Source: an uncultured Bacteroides sp.
GTDB taxonomy: Bacteria > Bacteroidota > Bacteroidia > Chitinophagales > Chitinophagaceae
Direction: 5' to 3'
NCBI GenBank assembly: GCA_902168085.1
Contig: CABHOP010000020.1
Location: 20,002 to 84,001, forward strand
Length of the DNA stretch: 64,000 nt
Shown here: positions 10,088 through 21,072 of the stretch, in pieces
Position numbering within the stretch: position 1 is the first letter of the stretch
Layout: each line of letters opens with the position of its first letter
Program-made: the position numbers and the translations under genes
The notes under the pieces: model-generated
The model's input: the letters and a program-made list of their open reading frames with translations, nothing else
What the model was told of the DNA's origin: nothing
Databases searched by the model: none

Positions 10088-10945
10088 ATGATATACCTGC
10101 TGCTTACCATATTGCTGAACGCGGTGCTGTTCGTATGCTTCAAGCTCTATCCTAAATACAATATAGATACGCTGCAGGCGATAGTGGTGAATTACATTAC
10201 CTGCGTTGTAACGGGTAGTATCTTCATCGGGTATTTCCCTATTTCTGCGCAGAGTGTTTCTTATAGCTGGTTTCCTTTTGCAGTGTTCATGGGTTTCCTG
10301 TTTATCAGCATATTCAATTTTATAGGCTATAGCACGCGCAGGTTTGGTATTACTACTACGTCGGTGGCCAATAAATTATCGTTGGTCATCCCGGTCATCT
10401 TTTCAGTAATTCTATACAATGAAAAGCTGACTGCCGTAAACATTATCGGCATCCTGCTAGCCTTTCCCGCCGTATATTTCAGCACACGGGTGAAGGAAGA
10501 TAAGCATGCCACGAATATCGTGATGCCGGCATTGCTCTTCCTGGCTAGTGGCATGCTGGATGCACTCATGAAATATGCAGAGCATACTTACCTTGAAAAC
10601 AGGCAGATACAGGCTATCTTCCCGATACATATATTTTCGATAGCAGCCATATTGGGGATTACATTGGTTGGTGTACAGGTGGCGCTGGGTAAAACAAAAC
10701 TGCAATGGAGAAATGCTGTTGCGGGTATCGTATTAGGTATTCCCAATTTCTTTTCCATCTACTATCTCATTCGCCTGTTGAATAGCGACTGGCTGGAAAG
10801 CTCTGCCGCTATACCTGTAAATAATATTGGCATTGTAGTGGCCAGCGCATTAGTGGCCATCCTATTCTTTAAAGAACCATTTACCAAATGGCGTGCGGTG
10901 GGTATTGCATTATCCATCCTCGCCATTATACTGATAGCATTGTGA
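10088..10945 (+). CDS. EamA/DMT-family transporter
   Basis: About 10 hydrophobic segments; drug/metabolite transporter-like pattern. Confidence 0.75.
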   Translation: MIYLLLTILLNAVLFVCFKLYPKYNIDTLQAIVVNYITCVVTGSIFIGYFPISAQSVSYSWFPFAVFMGFLFISIFNFIGYSTRRFGITTTSVANKLSLVIPVIFSVILYNEKLTAVNIIGILLAFPAVYFSTRVKEDKHATNIVMPALLFLASGMLDALMKYAEHTYLENRQIQAIFPIHIFSIAAILGITLVGVQVALGKTKLQWRNAVAGIVLGIPNFFSIYYLIRLLNSDWLESSAAIPVNNIGIVVASALVAILFFKEPFTKWRAVGIALSILAIILIAL

Positions 10946-11556
10946 GCAACGAGGTATATAAATATAAGACACTGCAACAACCGGTAACTGCCGAGTTTCG
11001 CGACAGGGGCAGTAAGTTCATTGCCTATGGCTATGCCATCAGCACCCCTGCCGATGTGAAGGAGAAATTACAATTACTGAAGAAAGAACATCCCAAAGCC
11101 GTGCATCATTGCTATGCCTACCGTATAGGTACAGATGGCACACAGTATCGTGCGAATGATGATGGCGAACCATCGGGTAGTGCGGGCAGGCCCATATTGG
11201 GGCAGGTAGATAGCATGGGTATTACCAATACACTGGTGGTAGTGGTTCGCTATTTTGGTGGTACGCTGCTGGGGGTGCCCGGCCTCATCAATGCCTATAA
11301 AACTGTGACCGCCGATGCCCTGCAAACCGGCAGCTTTATAGAAAAATGGGTAGAGCAGGTTGTAGAGGTGCAGTTCGATTATCCTACTATGAGCGAGGTG
11401 TTGTACCTGCTGAAACAGAGCGAGGCGACCATCTACAAGCAAGACCTGCAACTCTTCTGCGCTGTAACCGCAGGTGTACCTAAAAAAGTAGCGGGTGATT
11501 ATATCCGCAGGCTTTCGGAAATTCGTGGTGTAACGGTAAAAGAAGTGAAGGAGTAA
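10942..11556 (+). CDS. YigZ/IMPACT family protein (GTG start overlapping upstream stop)
   Basis: [32 protein letters not shown]...[20 protein letters not shown] signature. Confidence 0.92.
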   Translation: MSNEVYKYKTLQQPVTAEFRDRGSKFIAYGYAISTPADVKEKLQLLKKEHPKAVHHCYAYRIGTDGTQYRANDDGEPSGSAGRPILGQVDSMGITNTLVVVVRYFGGTLLGVPGLINAYKTVTADALQTGSFIEKWVEQVVEVQFDYPTMSEVLYLLKQSEATIYKQDLQLFCAVTAGVPKKVAGDYIRRLSEIRGVTVKEVKE

Positions 11557-11560
11557 AAAC

Positions 11561-12496
11561 TTGTCTGCGCAGGATACACATACCAACCTTATAAAACAGG
11601 AAGCGCAACGCCTGGGCTTTGATGCCTGCGGTGTGAGCATTGCTGTGCAGCTGGATGATGATGCCCGCAGGCTGGAAGCATGGCTGAATAACGGTTTCCA
11701 AGGCAAGATGCAGTACATGGAAAATCACTTCGACCTGCGTACCGACCCGCGCAAGCTGGTACCCGGTGCCAAGTCGGTAGTAACCCTACTGCTCAATTAC
11801 TATCCAGAGCAACAGCAGCAATCCAATGCGCCCAAGATAGCAAAGTATGCCTATGGTACCGATTATCACTATGTGATACGCGAGAAGCTGAATGCGTTGC
11901 TGGCGTTTATGAAAGAAAATATTGGTGAAGTAAATGGCCGTGGCTTTGTAGATAGCGCCCCGGTACTGGAACGTAGCTGGGCTGTACGCAGCGGTCTCGG
12001 CTGGGTAGGGAAGAATGGCAACCTGCTTACGAAACATAGCGGTTCTTTCTTCTTCATCGCTACTCTTATTACCGATCTCGACCTTACGCCCGATGCCCCT
12101 TTCTCTACCGACTATTGTGGCACCTGCACCAAATGTATGGATGCCTGCCCTACGGAAGCCATCGTATCGCCCGCTATTATAAATGGCAGCAAATGTATAT
12201 CCTACCTTACTATAGAGCTGAAACATGCATTGATGCCCGAAGGGCTGGAAGACAAAATGCAGGGCTGGATGTTTGGCTGCGATATATGCCAGGATGTATG
12301 CCCCTGGAACCGCTTTTCAAAACCCAATCACGAAAAGCATTTCAAACCCATCCCCGAAGTGTTGAATCTCTCTCTGTCAGAATGGGAAAATCTTGGCGAA
12401 GAAGCATTTAAAAAGATATTCAAAGACTCACCCATCAAGCGCAGCAAATGGCAGGGCGTGTTGCGTAATATTCAGGCAGTGAAAGAAAGTAGTTAG
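11561..12496 (+). CDS. queG: epoxyqueuosine reductase QueG (TTG start)
   Basis: [19 protein letters not shown] and [14 protein letters not shown] double 4Fe-4S motifs. Confidence 0.93.
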   Translation: MSAQDTHTNLIKQEAQRLGFDACGVSIAVQLDDDARRLEAWLNNGFQGKMQYMENHFDLRTDPRKLVPGAKSVVTLLLNYYPEQQQQSNAPKIAKYAYGTDYHYVIREKLNALLAFMKENIGEVNGRGFVDSAPVLERSWAVRSGLGWVGKNGNLLTKHSGSFFFIATLITDLDLTPDAPFSTDYCGTCTKCMDACPTEAIVSPAIINGSKCISYLTIELKHALMPEGLEDKMQGWMFGCDICQDVCPWNRFSKPNHEKHFKPIPEVLNLSLSEWENLGEEAFKKIFKDSPIKRSKWQGVLRNIQAVKESS

Positions 12497-13031
12497 GCCT
12501 TCAGATGGTGATGTAATGAATAAGACAGGTCATGGTCTTCTACGTTTTTCCAAAAGTCTTTAATGCTGTCATTTGTTTTTATTCCCATACAGGGACCAAT
12601 CAAGTCAAAGAAAACCAACATCTGATTTCCATCTTCAAACTTGAATAAAAAAGCATCATTTGTATGCGTTTCATGCCGCAACGCTGCATATGTTTTAGGC
12701 CAGGCTTTAAATGCTTCCGGGTTGAAAGTCCTACCATAAATAAGTACTTCAGAAATGGGGGCAGTGTTGCATATTAGCTCTTCAGTCATTTGAGGGTTGG
12801 CTTCTGTTAATATCTTATACTCATGAAACACAATGCCCATTTCATCTTCTATAAATCCGGGTGTTGAGTAGAAATAAATTTAGCCCCCTCACTGAAATGT
12901 AAGCCCACAGCTCCATCCCAATAAGATGCAGAATTTTTGTCATTATCTATTCGATACGAGAAGCAAGATTGTAAGGATTGCCCTAAAACGTCTTTGAAAA
13001 GTTGCAGGTCTGCTTCTTCCAGCTTTAGCAT
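12493..13031 (-). pseudogene. hypothetical gene split by an apparent 1-nt frameshift into ORFs 12849..13031 and 12493..12840
   Basis: Frame 1 ends ...KFISTQHPDL*; the other frame continues in phase as GFIEDEMGIVFHEYKIL across the CCGGG tract at about 12857-12861. Confidence 0.55.
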
Positions 13032-13040
13032 GATTTGAAG

Positions 13041-13706
13041 TTACTGATTCTTCCCACCCAGCATAGGCACGAAACTGAAGTCTCCCAGTTCTTCTTCCTT
13101 TACATTGCCATTCGCATCTTTGGTGATGCGCATCATCTTCTGGCCCTGATCATCGCCTACCGGTATCACGGCTATGCCGCCGGGTTTCAGTTGTTCTATC
13201 AGCTTGGGTGGCACATAAGGTGCAGCTGCTGTTACTATCACTTTATCAAAAGGCGCATAAGAGGGCAGGCCTAAATACCCATCTCCATAAAAGCGCTTGA
13301 TATTGGGATATTTACTGATGAAGAAAAACTGGCCTACGTAGTCGTACAATGCTTTCTGGCGTTCTATGCTATATACCATAGCACCCATCTCTGCCAGCAC
13401 ACATGCCTGGTAGGCACTGCCCGTACCAATTTCCAGCACCTTGTCAAATTTCTTTATCTCCAGCAGTTCCGTTTGGTAGGCTACTGTATAGGGTTGGGAA
13501 ATGGTTTGCCCGGCCGTAATGGGGAATGCACGGTCTTCGTAAGCAATACGTTCAAATGCGGGGTCGAGGAAGAAGTGGCGGGGTATGGCTTCTATGGCTG
13601 CCAGCACACGTTCATCTTTGATCCCTTTTTCGCGTAGTGACTGTACCAGTTGCTTACGTAATCCCTTATGTAAGTGTTTATCCTCTCTTGGTTTGCTGTG
13701 CAGCAT
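13041..13706 (-). CDS. pcm: protein-L-isoaspartate O-methyltransferase
   Basis: VLEIGTGSAYQACVLAEMG and GGIAVIPVGDDQGQKMMRITK. Confidence 0.93.
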   Translation of the reverse strand: MLHSKPREDKHLHKGLRKQLVQSLREKGIKDERVLAAIEAIPRHFFLDPAFERIAYEDRAFPITAGQTISQPYTVAYQTELLEIKKFDKVLEIGTGSAYQACVLAEMGAMVYSIERQKALYDYVGQFFFISKYPNIKRFYGDGYLGLPSYAPFDKVIVTAAAPYVPPKLIEQLKPGGIAVIPVGDDQGQKMMRITKDANGNVKEEELGDFSFVPMLGGKNQ

Positions 13707-13770
13707 ACCACAAAGTTAGGATAGGATATGTGTAAATAAAACTTGTAAAAGTGGATTGTGTACCAATGTG

Positions 13771-14430
13771 TTATTTGAAGTTCATCACCAATCCGAAACC
13801 TACCAGGTTGTTATCCACCACCGGGCGAAACCGCATAGATATATCGCGCGATACATCAAAGTTTTTCAGGTGGGCTGCCGCCACGGCATCTATTACCTGC
13901 GCTGCATAGCCTACGGCGGTAAACAGCACCGTCATATCCAGGTAGCCGCGATAGCCATCCTGCAGTTGGCGCAGGCCATCGGTATCATATTGTTCCGTAT
14001 CGGTGGTGGTGGGGTCGCCATCTATACGGGCTATGTATGCCTTGCGGTAGCGTTGATATTTATTCAGGTTGTCTATAAAAAAGTAACCTGCTACCGCCAT
14101 ACCCGCATATATCACCGGGGCTTTCCAATATTGGCGGTTATATATCTGGCCCAGTCCCGGGCATATGGCCGAATACATGCCTGCTTTCTTAGGTTTGGGT
14201 TCAAATGGCAGCTTCTTTATGGCAGCGCGCATACTGTCTTCCATGCGGCGGGTAGTATCTATCCTTGGTGTGCTAGCAGTTACATTGGTATTTATTACAC
14301 CGGTATCAGCACCGGGCCTTGCGGTAACAGAGCTATCCGTAGTTACCTGCGCGTGCATTGGCCTATTGCAGCAAAGCAATAGAACCAATAATGTTATACC
14401 ACTGATATATGAAGAAAAGAATCGCTGCAT
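13771..14430 (-). CDS. DUF5683-like membrane protein
   Basis: YSAICPGLGQIYNRQYWKAPVIYAGMAVAGYFFIDNLNKYQRYRKAY. Confidence 0.75.
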   Translation of the reverse strand: MQRFFSSYISGITLLVLLLCCNRPMHAQVTTDSSVTARPGADTGVINTNVTASTPRIDTTRRMEDSMRAAIKKLPFEPKPKKAGMYSAICPGLGQIYNRQYWKAPVIYAGMAVAGYFFIDNLNKYQRYRKAYIARIDGDPTTTDTEQYDTDGLRQLQDGYRGYLDMTVLFTAVGYAAQVIDAVAAAHLKNFDVSRDISMRFRPVVDNNLVGFGLVMNFK

Positions 14431-14453
14431 TTTACGGATGGCAAAGTTACAAT

Positions 14454-14486
14454 AAAAAAGCCCTGCGTTATAAACAGGGCTTTTTT
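14454..14486. terminator. hairpin terminator
   Basis: AAAAAAGCCCTG...CAGGGCTTTTTT. Confidence 0.85.
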
Positions 14487-14502
14487 CAATTTATTATAGC
14501 TG

Positions 14503-16677
14503 CTATTTCATGCCGGTACCCAGGTTCACGCGGCTGTCCATATGCATCATATCATTTACGATGTTTACAGTTTCAGACAGGTAGATGTCTTTTTTCAGTG
14601 CCTTCAGCCAGTTCTCATTTTTATTGATGGAAGAACTATCGAGGTTGATACGTGCCAGGTCATCTTTCACATTGGTTATGTTCAGCTGCGTAGCTTTCTT
14701 TTCTATGTCTTCTACCTTTTTGGCAGTAGCATTGGCTTCTTCCAGTTGCTGGCGGTATTTGGCCTCGTTCAGTGAATAGCTATTTTCTTCTTCCGCTTTT
14801 TTAATCTTGGCAGCACTTTGCTTTATCAGTTCAAAAGAAGGGTTGCCGGCTACGCGTTTGCTGCTTTGTGCTGCCAGTTGTGCAGCATTTACCGCATTGG
14901 GCACCTGGCTATATCTTGCTGCAGGTATTTCATCCCATTTCAGTGCAGCTTTATCGCGGCGTTCGCCTATTTCTATTTCGCTATACGGATCGGGCAGTAC
15001 TACATCGGGTGTCACGCCTTTCAGCTGTGTAGAGCCGCCGTTGATACGGTAAAACTTCTGAATGGTCAGCTTGATGGCACCCAGCGTATCGCCCGTGGAT
15101 GTATTGCCGCCAGCAATGCTCGCCAGCCAGCTGCGGTATTCATCCAGCGATAACACTTTCTGAACCGTACCCTTGCCAAAAGTTGTAGAACCTACAACCA
15201 CGGCACGCTTATAATCCTGCATGGCAGCCGCCAGTATTTCAGATGCCGATGCACTGCCGTAGTTTACCATGATAGCCAGCGGCCCATCATACAGCGTGCC
15301 TTTTTGCTGGTCGTCCAGCTGCACTGCCGATGTATTGCTGCCTTTCACCTGCACTATCGGGCCCTGGTCTATAAACAGGCCGCCCATGCTCACCACATCG
15401 CTTAGTGATCCACCACCATTATAACGCAGGTCGAGGATGATACCTTTCACGCCCGATTTCTTCAGTTTCATCACTTCTATCGCTACATCTTCACCGCTAC
15501 GGCGGCCATTTACATGCTGGAAATCCGAATAAAACTCCGGCAGGTATATATAACCTATAGGCCCATCCTTGGTATTGATGATGGCCGATTTGGCAAATGT
15601 TTCTTCTATCTCCACCTTATCGCGGATGATGGGTATTACCTGTATCGCGCCGCTTACTTTCTTCACCGTCAGGCGCACTTCTGTGCCTTTCTTACCACGT
15701 ATCAGCTTTACGGCGTCTTCGGTATCGTAGCCTTGTATATCCACAGGCTCTGCATTGCCCTGTGCCACCTTCAGTATGTAGTCGCCGGCTTTCAGGTCGC
15801 CTTGTTTCCAGCAGGGGCTGCCCGGCACTATCGATACGATCTTTATTTTACCTTCATCGTTTTGCAGTGTAGCACCTATACCAAAGAAGGTGCCTGACAT
15901 CTGTTCGTCAAAACGTGCTTTATCTGCCGGTGGAAAGAAGTCCGTATGCGGGTCTACCGTACCGGCTATGCTGTTTACAAAAAGTGTAAAGCGGTCGTCG
16001 TCTTTCATTTTGCGCATACGCTTAAAGTAGTAGTCCATATTTTTGGTTACCGACTCGCGTGCTTCCGCTTCCAGTTCTGCATCTGTTTTTATTTTTTTCA
16101 GGCTGGTATCCTTGTTGTCCTGGCGCTTTTTCTGGTCGTCTTTCATATCTACATAACGGCTCAGTACACGATATTTCAGATACGTATGCCAACGGTCTTT
16201 CAGGTCGGCACTGTTAGCGGCATAAGGCACTTTTTCGCCATTCAGGTTTATTTCTTCATTGCCTGTAAAAGTGAAAGGTTTTTTCAACGCATCTTTGTAA
16301 TAACCTTCTATTTCATTGATGCGCTTGCTATAAATGGCATTCACGTCATTGAAAAAAGACACGAAATTATCGGCGCCATTTTCATCCAGCACAAATTCGT
16401 AACGCGATAGCTTGCCGATATCTTCCTGTGTAAAGACGCGTTTATCAAAGTCAAGGTTATTCAATACCTTTTTGTAAACATTGGAAGAGAACGAGTCATT
16501 TACCTCACGTGGAGCAAAGTGGTTTTGCTGTATGGCTTTCATCACCGTTTCTATTACCACGCGCTTCTTTTCGTCGGCCGAAGTGCCCTCAGCACTATAC
16601 CTGAACGAAAAAAAGGTGGCCAGTGCGGCCACTATCATCAGTGGTATTAATATTTTATTCTTCATGAATCTCAACAT
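14503..16677 (-). CDS. carboxy-terminal processing peptidase (S41, Tsp/Prc-like)
   Basis: PDZ region; YGSASASEILAAAMQDYKRAVVVGSTTFGKGTVQ catalytic motifs. Confidence 0.93.
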   Translation of the reverse strand: MLRFMKNKILIPLMIVAALATFFSFRYSAEGTSADEKKRVVIETVMKAIQQNHFAPREVNDSFSSNVYKKVLNNLDFDKRVFTQEDIGKLSRYEFVLDENGADNFVSFFNDVNAIYSKRINEIEGYYKDALKKPFTFTGNEEINLNGEKVPYAANSADLKDRWHTYLKYRVLSRYVDMKDDQKKRQDNKDTSLKKIKTDAELEAEARESVTKNMDYYFKRMRKMKDDDRFTLFVNSIAGTVDPHTDFFPPADKARFDEQMSGTFFGIGATLQNDEGKIKIVSIVPGSPCWKQGDLKAGDYILKVAQGNAEPVDIQGYDTEDAVKLIRGKKGTEVRLTVKKVSGAIQVIPIIRDKVEIEETFAKSAIINTKDGPIGYIYLPEFYSDFQHVNGRRSGEDVAIEVMKLKKSGVKGIILDLRYNGGGSLSDVVSMGGLFIDQGPIVQVKGSNTSAVQLDDQQKGTLYDGPLAIMVNYGSASASEILAAAMQDYKRAVVVGSTTFGKGTVQKVLSLDEYRSWLASIAGGNTSTGDTLGAIKLTIQKFYRINGGSTQLKGVTPDVVLPDPYSEIEIGERRDKAALKWDEIPAARYSQVPNAVNAAQLAAQSSKRVAGNPSFELIKQSAAKIKKAEEENSYSLNEAKYRQQLEEANATAKKVEDIEKKATQLNITNVKDDLARINLDSSSINKNENWLKALKKDIYLSETVNIVNDMMHMDSRVNLGTGMK

Positions 16678-16808
16678 AATCTACTCTTAAAATTAGGGTA
16701 ATAACAAATGTAATTGTTTTGGTGTTAATAAAACGCTAATCAGATTGTGCTTATAGCCTTATAAGCGGGGTGATTTACGGCGTGATAAATCTGTAACTTT
16801 GCTGCCTT

Positions 16809-17564
16809 ATGACAGGTAGTAAAACATTACATTTCAGCGACCTTGGAGAGATAGAATATGGTGCCGCATGGCAACTGCAGGAAGGGCTGATGAAACAGGG
16901 ACTGGATATAAAAGCTTCGTGGTATAACACACCCGCTGCCGAAAGGCCCGCAGACTTAGGCATTCGCAACTACCTGTTGTTTTGTACTCACCCGCACGTA
17001 TATACGCTGGGCAAGAGCGGCCATATGGAAAACCTGCTGGTAAATGACAGCCGCCTGCAAGAGCTGAATGTAGCTTTTTACAAAACCAACAGGGGTGGCG
17101 ACATTACGTATCACGGCCCCGGCCAGGTAGTGGGTTATCCCATACTGGACCTGGAGCAATTTTATACCGACCTGGGTAAGTACATGCGCAACCTGGAAGA
17201 AGTTATCATTCGCGTATTGGCACACTACGGTATTGCAGGCGATAGGCTTCCCGGTTCCACCGGTGTATGGCTGGAACCCGATACACCACGCGCGCGCAAG
17301 ATATGTGCCATGGGGGTGCGCAGCAGCCGCTGGATAACCATGCACGGCTTTGCCCTTAATGTAAATGCAGACCTGAAATATTTTGACTATATCGTGCCTT
17401 GTGGCATAACTGATAAGCAGGTAACCAGCATGGCAAAAGAGCTGGGCCACCCTGTGGATATGGAGGAAGTAAAAGTGCGGTTAAGGGATGCATTCGCCGA
17501 ACTATTCGGGTGTAGTATTGTTAATGATAAAGTAACTTTTGATAAGGAAAAAATCGTATATTAG
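16809..17564 (+). CDS. lipB: lipoyl(octanoyl) transferase
   Basis: NRGGDITYHGPGQVVGYPILDL; KICAMGVRSSRWITMHGFALNV. Confidence 0.95.
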   Translation: MTGSKTLHFSDLGEIEYGAAWQLQEGLMKQGLDIKASWYNTPAAERPADLGIRNYLLFCTHPHVYTLGKSGHMENLLVNDSRLQELNVAFYKTNRGGDITYHGPGQVVGYPILDLEQFYTDLGKYMRNLEEVIIRVLAHYGIAGDRLPGSTGVWLEPDTPRARKICAMGVRSSRWITMHGFALNVNADLKYFDYIVPCGITDKQVTSMAKELGHPVDMEEVKVRLRDAFAELFGCSIVNDKVTFDKEKIVY

Positions 17565-17596
17565 TTGTCCGTTTTGAATGTTTTTACTCTGAACCG

Positions 17597-18232
17597 ATGC
17601 CTGCTGACCGTATCATTTATAATTGGGGCGATGACCACCTGCAAATACAACTGGGCAGGCGTGTAGAAACGCGTATCAAGGCTTTGTTCTGGGGCGAATT
17701 CATATTCACTACAGGAATGGCCACCATCTTTTTGCTGCAGGCATTACCTATTTCTTCAAACCTGTGGCATGTGCTGGCCAGTTTTGGGGCAGCCGCACTA
17801 TATGCGTTGGCATCTTACAGGTTCATATCACGTATGTTTTTCAGGGAAGAGGTGTGGCTGGATATGGAATACCTTACACTTGTTACCAGTACCCCTTTCA
17901 AACGCAGGATAAAGCGTTACGAGTGGCCTGCCATAGGTCCGCTGCACTATACAGGCAAGGCATCGAAAACCGACCATCCGCTGAAAGGCAATTGTTACGA
18001 CTATTTTGGTTTTGAAACACAGGAACGTTTAGTACAAGACCTGCACCAGGAAGGCAACCTGTATTTCAATTATGGCGGGTTCTCCGTTCGTTTTGCCCGC
18101 AACGTCTATTCATGGGATGCTGAGGAAATGGTGCGTATGATGCGCATATATGCAGGCAGCAACCTGCGTCTCGGCCCCGAATGGAAACGCATGATACAGG
18201 AAAGCTGGCAAAGCTTTGAGGACGATTTTTAG
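17597..18232 (+). CDS. hypothetical membrane protein (about 2 TM)
   Basis: Long ORF with two N-terminal hydrophobic segments; conserved context not recognised. Confidence 0.65.
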   Translation: MPADRIIYNWGDDHLQIQLGRRVETRIKALFWGEFIFTTGMATIFLLQALPISSNLWHVLASFGAAALYALASYRFISRMFFREEVWLDMEYLTLVTSTPFKRRIKRYEWPAIGPLHYTGKASKTDHPLKGNCYDYFGFETQERLVQDLHQEGNLYFNYGGFSVRFARNVYSWDAEEMVRMMRIYAGSNLRLGPEWKRMIQESWQSFEDDF

Positions 18233-19092
18233 TAAATCGTGATATAGCCGGTCTCCAGCACTTTGCGGTCTTGCCTCAGTTCAAATTTGTAAATGCCTTT
18301 CCGCTGAAAGTTGCGCTTGTCTATAATGATCTGCGGTTCGGTTACTCTGGGTATTTCCAGCACGCGCTTTTCTTTGTCATTATAAAAATTCACCGAATAG
18401 TGATGGCGGTTATAATCTTCCAGTTCCAGGTTCACATGCCCTGTAAACGGATTGGTAAATACATGCTGCGATTTGATATAAGAAACGCCCTCTATTTCCG
18501 AACCATCGTCGGGTATCGTTAATACAATCCTCGGTGCTACCGCAGGTGAGGTAGATGCAGGTGCGCTGGTACTGGTTGTTGTCGTAGTCGTTGTTGTGGT
18601 GCCGGAGGTTGTGGTACTGGTAGCCGGTGTTGACGTTACGGGCCTTTCGGATGTTACAGGCCTTGCCTCGATTTTTATGTTAGCAGCCAGTTTTTGCAGG
18701 GAATCATTGGGTGGCAGCACACGTTTATTGCGTATATCCGCGCTGTCTACAACCAGGTTCAGGCGGTTGCTATACCATGTCAGGTCTGAATTGAAGACGA
18801 TGTACAGGCGATACCAGTTTTTGCCCGGGGCAGGGTGGCCGTCAATAAATGCCTGCAATCCTTTTTTCAGATTCTTTACATAGCCTACTGTACTATAATT
18901 ATACACACTGTCGGCCGAACGCTGTACGGCGATAGATTTAATGCCATCGTACTGGCAGGTCCAGCTAAGTACATTGATGCCTTTTTCTGATGCGCCGGCT
19001 ATATCGGGCAGTATAGGTTGCGCCAGCGTTGTGAAACTTGAGAGTGTAAATGATAATATTAGTAGAAAATAGTAAGCCTTACTCTGAAACAT
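18229..19092 (-). CDS. secreted protein with Thr/Ser-rich linker, unknown function
   Basis: Signal peptide; STTTSGTTTTTTTTTSTSAPAST linker. Confidence 0.7.
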   Translation of the reverse strand: MFQSKAYYFLLILSFTLSSFTTLAQPILPDIAGASEKGINVLSWTCQYDGIKSIAVQRSADSVYNYSTVGYVKNLKKGLQAFIDGHPAPGKNWYRLYIVFNSDLTWYSNRLNLVVDSADIRNKRVLPPNDSLQKLAANIKIEARPVTSERPVTSTPATSTTTSGTTTTTTTTTSTSAPASTSPAVAPRIVLTIPDDGSEIEGVSYIKSQHVFTNPFTGHVNLELEDYNRHHYSVNFYNDKEKRVLEIPRVTEPQIIIDKRNFQRKGIYKFELRQDRKVLETGYITIY

Positions 19093-19246
19093 CTGCCAAA
19101 CCTACTGAAAAAACTAAAAGTATCGCCCCGGCAAGGTAAGATTTTGTTTTCCCTAACATTTCCGGTTTACCCCCATTTGAGGGTAGTTGTTTGTACATCC
19201 CGCATTTTATCTTTAGGTTTGAACGTTATATATCACACAACAGTAT

Positions 19247-20896
19247 ATGGGTTTATTTATCAGGAAGCCATTAGGGAAACTATTGGCAGAAGCCGACGAC
19301 TCGGAGAAAGGGCTTAAGAAAACGCTCACCGCTTCGGCACTGGTGGCATTGGGTATAGGTGCTATTATAGGTGCAGGCCTTTTTTCTATTACCGGTGGTG
19401 CGGCAGCTACCAATGCCGGCCCCGCTATTACCATCTCCTTCATTGTAGCTGCTTTAGGTTGTGCCTTCGCAGGCTTGTGCTATGCCGAGTTTGCATCTAT
19501 GATACCTATAGCCGGTAGTGCCTACACTTATTCTTTTGCTACCATGGGCGAATTCATCGCCTGGATTATAGGTTGGGACCTGGTGCTGGAATATGCCGTT
19601 GGTGCCGCTACTGTAGCTATCAGCTGGAGCCGCTACCTGGTAAAATTCCTGCAGTACTTCGGTATTAACCTGGGCCCCGAATTCACCGCATCGCCTTTCG
19701 ATGGCGGTATTATTAATATACCTGCCGTATTCATCGTGATACTGATGTCACTGCTGCTGATGAAGGGAACGAAGGAATCAGCTTTTGTAAATGGTGTCAT
19801 CGTGGCGCTGAAAGTAGCGGTTGTGTTAGTATTCATCGCGTTAGGCTGGCAGTACATCAATCCTACCAACTATACGCCTTATATACCCGAAAATACAGGC
19901 AACTTTGGTGAGTTTGGTTTCAGCGGTATTGTGCGTGCAGCGGCTATTGTGTTCTTTGCCTATATCGGTTTCGATGCCGTATCTACAGCCGCACAGGAGG
20001 CTAAGAACCCCAAGCGAGATATGCCTATCGGTATCCTGCTTTCCCTACTTATCTGTACCATATTATATATCCTGTTTGCCCACGTTATGACGGGTGTGGC
20101 TAATTATCAGTTGTTTGCCGGTAAAGATGGTATTGCCCCGGTAGCCGTAGCCATTGATAATATGGGCCACCCGGATGCAAACGGCGTTATTGTGCCCGAT
20201 TATCCATGGCTGAATAAAGCCATCATCGTGGCGATACTCGCCGGTTATTCTTCGGTTATCATGGTGATGCTGATGGGTCAGTCGCGTGTGTTCTTTTCTA
20301 TGAGCCGCGATGGCCTGATACCTAAAGTGTTCTCTGAAGTGCATCCCAAGTTCCGCACACCGGCGCGTAACAACTTCCTGTTTATGCTTTTTGTAAGTGT
20401 ATTCGCAGCCTTTGTGCCTGCCAGGGTAGTGGGGGAAATGACCAGTATCGGTACCCTCTTCGCCTTTATATTAGTATGTATAGGCGTAATGGTAATGCGC
20501 AAAAAAATGCCCGATGCGCCGCGTGCCTTCCGTACGCCGCTGGTACCGCTGGTGCCCATCCTGGGTATTGCTACCTGCCTGTTTATGATGGTATTCCTGC
20601 CGCTGGATACCTGGATACGCCTGGTGGTATGGATGATGATAGGCTTCGATGTATACCTGTTTTACGGTATGCGCAATAGCGTGCTGAATGCAGGCAAGTT
20701 TACCAACAATAGCTATCGTACCGTATCGCTTACGGGGCTGGCAATGGTGGTAATACTCATCGTTGTAGCTATACTGCACCATAGCGACCCCGATGTAGAT
20801 GATACGGGCCTGTACTATTTTTCATTAGGCTTTGCTATACTGCATGCGCTTATATATTTCATGAGCATGCGCAAAGGCCGTAAGCAGGTAGCATAA
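19247..20896 (+). CDS. APC-superfamily amino acid permease (CAT-like)
   Basis: ALGIGAIIGAGLFSITGGAAATNAGPAI...FFAYIGFDAVSTAAQEAKNPKRDMPIGI. Confidence 0.92.
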   Translation: MGLFIRKPLGKLLAEADDSEKGLKKTLTASALVALGIGAIIGAGLFSITGGAAATNAGPAITISFIVAALGCAFAGLCYAEFASMIPIAGSAYTYSFATMGEFIAWIIGWDLVLEYAVGAATVAISWSRYLVKFLQYFGINLGPEFTASPFDGGIINIPAVFIVILMSLLLMKGTKESAFVNGVIVALKVAVVLVFIALGWQYINPTNYTPYIPENTGNFGEFGFSGIVRAAAIVFFAYIGFDAVSTAAQEAKNPKRDMPIGILLSLLICTILYILFAHVMTGVANYQLFAGKDGIAPVAVAIDNMGHPDANGVIVPDYPWLNKAIIVAILAGYSSVIMVMLMGQSRVFFSMSRDGLIPKVFSEVHPKFRTPARNNFLFMLFVSVFAAFVPARVVGEMTSIGTLFAFILVCIGVMVMRKKMPDAPRAFRTPLVPLVPILGIATCLFMMVFLPLDTWIRLVVWMMIGFDVYLFYGMRNSVLNAGKFTNNSYRTVSLTGLAMVVILIVVAILHHSDPDVDDTGLYYFSLGFAILHALIYFMSMRKGRKQVA

Positions 20897-20919
20897 GTAA
20901 AAGGAGTTATTTTATATAA

Positions 20920-20993
20920 AGATTCCCCGTAGCTGTTAGTTGCGGGGAATCTGCTTTATATAGCGATGCTACGGCTACATAAAGCAGATTCCC
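20920..20993 (+). promoter_or_regulatory. pair of mutually exclusive hairpins between permease and lpd
   Basis: AGATTCCCCG/CGGGGAATCT (20920-29/20943-52) versus GGGAATCTGCTTTAT/ATAAAGCAGATTCCC (20945-59/20979-93). Confidence 0.6.
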
Positions 20994-21072
20994 ATTGAGC
21001 AATTGGATTATTTAGCTACATTTGTCCGTCTTTTTAGAACAACCATTAACACTTTAAAATTATTTCCATTTT

